A DNA stretch of 64,000 bases, taken from assembly GCA_020636275.1 (NCBI GenBank), contig JACJYD010000004.1, positions 124,001-188,000 on the forward strand, in the 5' to 3' direction. This DNA is from Lewinellaceae bacterium. Lineage in GTDB: Bacteria > Bacteroidota > Bacteroidia > Chitinophagales > Saprospiraceae. Below the pieces are notes generated by a model. It ran no database searches, was not told the DNA's origin, and worked only from the letters and a program-made list of their open reading frames with translations. A program made the translations under genes and the position numbers. Of the stretch, positions 60,439 through 64,000 are shown in pieces (the stretch's first letter is position 1; every line of letters begins with the position of its first letter).

Positions 60439-61293
60439 ATGAAGTTTTTTTTACTTCTTATCGTAAGCCTGTGGGCCCTCCCTTTCGCGGAGGCCCAGAT
60501 TAATTTGGTCAGCACGACCTCCAGAAGCATCAGCGCAAATATAGACCTCGCCGCGGGCCTTTTATCGAATATTCATGCCACAAAAGGAGACCCCTCCCCC
60601 ATTCAAAACATGGACATTTCCCTGAATTACGGGGAACTGTTGCTCGACTTCAAATTGGCCCCCATCGAAGGGAAAGGGTATTTTGAATTGAATACGATCC
60701 GGGTACTCCTCAATGGGCAGCCCCTGGATCTTTTACCGGAACAGCTAATAGGAGAAACCGGACGCATGATGACCGGAGGAGAAAAACGCCTGATCATCGC
60801 CCAACTCCTGGATCGTTTCGTCCAGGTAAAAGATAGCCTGGTCATTACCCTCACGATCGATCAATACGCAGAAGTGATCGACTGCAGCGGCGAACGCCCT
60901 TCTTTTAGCTCGAAACAACACTTGCCCTATTATCTTGCAGCAGGAACCGGAGCCGCCTGCATCGGATTGGGTCAGCTGTTTAAAAGCAGAAGCCAGAATA
61001 TCTATACCAACGATTATTTGACATCCACCTCCAAGGAAATGGCCGATCCCCTCTACCAAAAGGCCAATGCGAACCATCACGCCTATTATATCCTCACTTA
61101 CGGAGGGACCGCCCTGTTAGCCGCCGATGCAATCCTCTATCTCCTTCGCCAAAGGAGCTTTAAAAACCGGTTAAAGGAATACGAAAAGTATTGCGGGAAT
61201 AAAACGGGTCTTCACATCGAACCGGTATTTGAGGTCCCTTCTCTGAATCACTCGAAGGGACAGGCAGGTGTAAGAGTTACCCTGAATTTTTAA
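60439..61293 (+). CDS. Exported protein of unknown function in the CHAT-STAND operon
   Basis: A 284-residue protein with a signal peptide (MKFFLLLIVSLWALPFAEAQ) from ATG 60439. The mature part has a strand-rich half (NMDISLNYGELLLDFKLAP) and, later, two weakly hydrophobic segments (YYLAAGTGAACIGLGQLF, YYILTYGGTALLAADAILYL) that may be membrane helices. No family is recognised. It lies between the NTPase and the WD40 gene (gaps of 72 and 14 bp) and is likely a membrane or periplasmic subunit of the same system. Confidence 0.6.
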   Translation: MKFFLLLIVSLWALPFAEAQINLVSTTSRSISANIDLAAGLLSNIHATKGDPSPIQNMDISLNYGELLLDFKLAPIEGKGYFELNTIRVLLNGQPLDLLPEQLIGETGRMMTGGEKRLIIAQLLDRFVQVKDSLVITLTIDQYAEVIDCSGERPSFSSKQHLPYYLAAGTGAACIGLGQLFKSRSQNIYTNDYLTSTSKEMADPLYQKANANHHAYYILTYGGTALLAADAILYLLRQRSFKNRLKEYEKYCGNKTGLHIEPVFEVPSLNHSKGQAGVRVTLNF

Positions 61294-61307
61294 CCCCCAC
61301 CAAAAAA

Positions 61308-62978
61308 ATGGTCATGAAAAGTATCCTCTTCTCTTTTGTCCTGTTGGCGTGTTTTTCTGCTACTCTTGACGCTCAGGGCCGTTATGATTTTTATTTCAAC
61401 AAGGGAAAAACCGCGTTCGAAGCCCAGGATTTCAAAAAAGCGATCGACGCCTTTGAAGCGGCAAAGATCTGTTCCGACGCGACCGCCCCAAAAATCGAGA
61501 AGGCCGATCAGTGGCTGAAAGATGCCCAGGAAAAATACATTACCGCAATTGAGGATGAGAAAAGAAAAGCGGAGGAGGCCCTGGCCGTTGCCGAAAAAGC
61601 AAAGGAAGCGGCTGAGCGGTCTTCCAGAATTTCCGAAGCGAGCCGCCGGGCCTTCCTGGCAAACCAGGAATTGGAACAGGAGAAGGGAGCGGATGCCTTA
61701 CAGCTGGCCTACTCTGCATTCCAACTCATTGGAGAAGGTACGACGCCTTCCGTGATAAAAGCTTTCGGCGATGCCGTGTTTTCCGTTTATTCCAGGCCAT
61801 TCGCCGATGGAAAAGACCTGAGAAGTCTTCTTTTTTCATCCGACGGGAATTACATACTTGGGCGGTCCGGCAACAATGCAGCGCTCATTTGGGATGTTGC
61901 CCAGCTCCAGCAAAAGGTCCTGAGCGGTCATTCGGGGTATGTGCTGTCCGCCTGTTTTTCACCCAACGGCTTATCGGTCCTGACCACCTCCGCCGATCAT
62001 ACAGCCAAGCTGTGGGATTTGAAAGGCACTTTATTAGCTACCTGTACCGGACACCTGGATGCCGTTACCGGCGGCACGTTTTCCCCTGACAGCAAGCTGC
62101 TGCTCACCTGGTCGCGCGATGGTTCTGCCAAATTATGGGACCACCAGGGAAAGGAACTGGGAACCTTTTCCGGCCATGATGCGCCTGTTTTAGAAGCCCT
62201 TTTCACCCTCGACGGTTCGACCGTCCTTACCCGGGGGGCAGACCATAAAGTTTGCATCTGGGGAACGGGAGTCTTCGATAAGCCAAAAGCGGAAGTGACC
62301 CATAACGGACATATTTATTTTGTCTCCCTTTCCCAATCCGGGGACCGGTTTCTCACCGGCGGAGCTGACCAGGTGGCCCGGGTTTGGGACCTTAAAGGCA
62401 CCTTGATCGCTACTTTGAAGGGCCATACGGGTCCCGTTCATATAGGCAGTTTTTCCCGCGATGGAAAAAGCCTGCTCACTGCTTCAACCGATGGAACGGT
62501 GAAATGGTGGGATGCAGAAGGAAACCTCTTAAGAACGCTGAATGCCCACCAAAACTGGATAACCTCCGCATCCTTCTCTCCGGATGGCAACACCGTTTTA
62601 TCCGCATCCAAACGTGGCAGAGTCGCCATTTGGCAACAGGACGACCAGGTTTTTATTATGGAAAAACATTCGCAGGAAGTGACTTCCGCCTGTTTTTCTC
62701 CCGATGGAAAAGAAATAATGACCACTTCCAAGGATGGCACCGCTAAATTGTGGGATCTTCAGGGCAATGTGCTGATGAACCAGCAGGACAGGTCCGGTGA
62801 GAAAAATGCTTCTCCCGAATCCGTGTTCTCTCCGGACGGACAGCTGGTCCTGACGTTTTGGCCCGGCTCCAGGGCTATATTATGCCCCATTCCGAATGTG
62901 GTTTACCAGAAACTGAAAATGGACCCACCGCCGCCCTTTAGCCCGGCGCAAAAGGTGCGGTTTGAAATATTGGAATAA
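61308..62978 (+). CDS. Exported TPR-WD40 repeat protein
   Basis: A 556-residue protein with a signal peptide (start at 61308 or the ATG at 61314; MKSILFSFVLLACFSATLDA). A short TPR-like unit (DFYFNKGKTAFEAQDFKKAI) and a coiled coil (ITAIEDEKRKAEEALAVAEK) lead into about seven WD40 blades (SGHSGYVLSACFSPNGLSVL, ADHTAKLWDLKGTLLATCTG, WSRDGSAKLWDHQGKELGTF, GGADQVARVWDLKGTLIATL, ASTDGTVKWWDAEGNLL, …). The TPR and coiled-coil lead resembles the C-terminus of the upstream NTPase. It is probably the periplasmic sensor or scaffold of the system. WD40 next to STAND and CHAT genes is known from conflict systems, but an exported one is less usual. Confidence 0.85.
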   Translation: MVMKSILFSFVLLACFSATLDAQGRYDFYFNKGKTAFEAQDFKKAIDAFEAAKICSDATAPKIEKADQWLKDAQEKYITAIEDEKRKAEEALAVAEKAKEAAERSSRISEASRRAFLANQELEQEKGADALQLAYSAFQLIGEGTTPSVIKAFGDAVFSVYSRPFADGKDLRSLLFSSDGNYILGRSGNNAALIWDVAQLQQKVLSGHSGYVLSACFSPNGLSVLTTSADHTAKLWDLKGTLLATCTGHLDAVTGGTFSPDSKLLLTWSRDGSAKLWDHQGKELGTFSGHDAPVLEALFTLDGSTVLTRGADHKVCIWGTGVFDKPKAEVTHNGHIYFVSLSQSGDRFLTGGADQVARVWDLKGTLIATLKGHTGPVHIGSFSRDGKSLLTASTDGTVKWWDAEGNLLRTLNAHQNWITSASFSPDGNTVLSASKRGRVAIWQQDDQVFIMEKHSQEVTSACFSPDGKEIMTTSKDGTAKLWDLQGNVLMNQQDRSGEKNASPESVFSPDGQLVLTFWPGSRAILCPIPNVVYQKLKMDPPPPFSPAQKVRFEILE

Positions 62979-62991
62979 GGGCCCAAACCAC

Positions 62992-64000
62992 CTACCCCGC
63001 TACCCGATCCTGTAAGACACCGATCCGCTCCATGGTGGACGGCCCGTATCCTTTTTTCGACATCCAATCCAGAAATTCGCTCACCAATGCGCGGTGCTGA
63101 TGTAATTGCTCATCCGGCATCGTTTCCAGCAAATAGAGGGCGTTCCAAAGTCCTTCGTTCATATCGGGATGGTCGTAGCTATACTGCACCAGGGCCGGAA
63201 CGAATTCAGGATCATCTGCCCAACCGGAGGCGAGTTGTTTCCGGGATTTATCCCTGACCGCTTCGTCGGGATCAAAAAGGCCGGAGATCAATTGCCCGTC
63301 AGGGGTGGGCGGCTCCGGGTCGACAGCCGGCTCCTGCTGTGATCCGGCGTCCCCCGTCCCGGTTTCTTCTCCTGCCTCCGGATAATACCACGCTCCATCG
63401 AACAGCTTGTACCATTCCCCATCTCCTTCCACCTGGAAAAACGATTCCCTTCCCTCGATTCGAACCGTCATCTGCCGGGATTCGTCATAGATGTCGACGT
63501 ATTCGGAAGTGGAATCCACGACCTGGAATTCGGCCACAACCTGGTCGTTCTTGATCTCAAGGCAGTAGCCCTCTTCTACCAGCACAAAGGAACTTTGGCC
63601 ATTCACATCGCTGTATTCCGAAACCCAAACGGGATACGAAGCCATCACCTGGGTCAGCAAACCGCTGGTGTCCTGGTCTTCCTCGTACTCGTAAGAATAA
63701 TCTTCATAGTCGTCGTAAGTGCCGGCCATATCCATCTCACTGGCGAGGGCGGTTGCGGCTGCCCACCCCAAAAGAACCAGCCCGGCAATAGCGCCCCAAT
63801 TGAGCAGGCGGTTTTTGCCGGCCGCTTTTCGCTCCGGCAGCTTTTTCAACTGCCGCCAAATGCCGAAATACACAAGTATAAGCGCTGGAACCAACGCAAC
63901 AACGCCAAGCAGGATCAGGTATTCGTTGGAGATGATCGACCGAAAAACTCCGCCTGCTGCCAGGAAAATACTGCCGCCCAAAAATAAGAACGACTTCCCG
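62992..64000 (-). CDS. Membrane protein with two helices and a periplasmic or cytoplasmic tail (5' partial)
   Basis: The frame is open to the end of the window (…KSFLFLGGSIFLAAGG), so the true start lies beyond it. Two membrane helices are seen in the part visible (ISNEYLILLGVVALVPALIL and NWGAIAGLVLLGWAAATALA). A long acidic tail follows (YDDYEDYSYEYEEDQD) and a strand-rich region with WYKLFDGAWYYPEAG. The C-terminal ~90 residues (SGLFDPDEAVRDKSRKQLAS … MERIGVLQDRVAG) look like a HEAT-like helical repeat. No family is recognised. It converges with the WD40 gene and need not belong to that operon. Confidence 0.6.
   Translation of the reverse strand, partial: GKSFLFLGGSIFLAAGGVFRSIISNEYLILLGVVALVPALILVYFGIWRQLKKLPERKAAGKNRLLNWGAIAGLVLLGWAAATALASEMDMAGTYDDYEDYSYEYEEDQDTSGLLTQVMASYPVWVSEYSDVNGQSSFVLVEEGYCLEIKNDQVVAEFQVVDSTSEYVDIYDESRQMTVRIEGRESFFQVEGDGEWYKLFDGAWYYPEAGEETGTGDAGSQQEPAVDPEPPTPDGQLISGLFDPDEAVRDKSRKQLASGWADDPEFVPALVQYSYDHPDMNEGLWNALYLLETMPDEQLHQHRALVSEFLDWMSKKGYGPSTMERIGVLQDRVAG

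Overview
The window reads as a chromosomal segment of a moderately GC-rich Bacteroidota, most likely of the Saprospiria (Lewinella/Haliscomenobacter-like). The clues are secreted proteins ending in type A type-IX-secretion sorting domains (PNP…N…F, ending in MVY/VVY/RSK), promoters of the Bacteroidota type (TTG … TAnnTTTG) with few Shine-Dalgarno sites, the nudix/pyrE divergent pair, DUF5117-type and M43-type metalloproteases, and abundant intergenic palindromic repeats. This placement is inference from protein style, not a database match.

Layout. 1-13661 is mostly housekeeping and exported metabolism: a VPS10/BNR propeller protein (cut by the window edge), nudix hydrolase, pyrE, an M42 aminopeptidase, a UbiA-like membrane protein, an ISAzo13-type insertion sequence with a probable -1 frameshift, two zinc metalloproteases and mnmE. 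13670-42000 is an accessory and defence island: an orphan colicin-E5-like toxin end with a candidate immunity gene, an Mrr-like nuclease, a two-gene membrane ATPase operon holding a 25-copy 12-bp coding minisatellite, a type I restriction-modification operon (hsdM-hsdS-SEFIR-DUF262/GmrSD-hsdR), an effector-associated-domain-like protein, a broken AbiE toxin-antitoxin pair, a caspase-FGE fusion protein with a DGR-like C-terminus, two DUF4240 paralogues, a GIY-YIG-like small protein, a putAbiC-like abortive-infection protein, an HTH-PIN pair, a DUF1016/YhcG nuclease, and the mobile-mystery A/B pair whose Fic toxin carries a premature stop. 42000-50560 returns to exported proteins (PKD and lamin-tail/endonuclease I proteins with sorting domains, a class-C beta-lactamase-like lipoprotein) plus a WecE-like aminotransferase with a family 2 glycosyltransferase. 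It is separated by a gene-free, repeat-rich stretch at 45519-46260.

50643-62978 is the most interesting block. Two paralogous Kelch lipoproteins run straight into a C14 caspase. Then follow a CHAT protease-like protein, a membrane-anchored STAND NTPase with TPRs, a small exported protein and an exported TPR-WD40 protein. All seven genes are on one strand, mostly with gaps of 9-14 bp. The sequence suggests cytoplasmic proteases and an NTPase coupled across the inner membrane to periplasmic WD40/TPR sensors. The last gene (62992-64000, minus strand) is cut by the window end.

Decay and shuffling are visible throughout the island: truncated abiEii, a nonsense-mutated Fic gene, a truncated Y1 transposase, two fragments of a DUF1016 locus, and an about 87-bp direct repeat bracketing a 2-kb cassette. 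No tRNA, rRNA or CRISPR array was seen.
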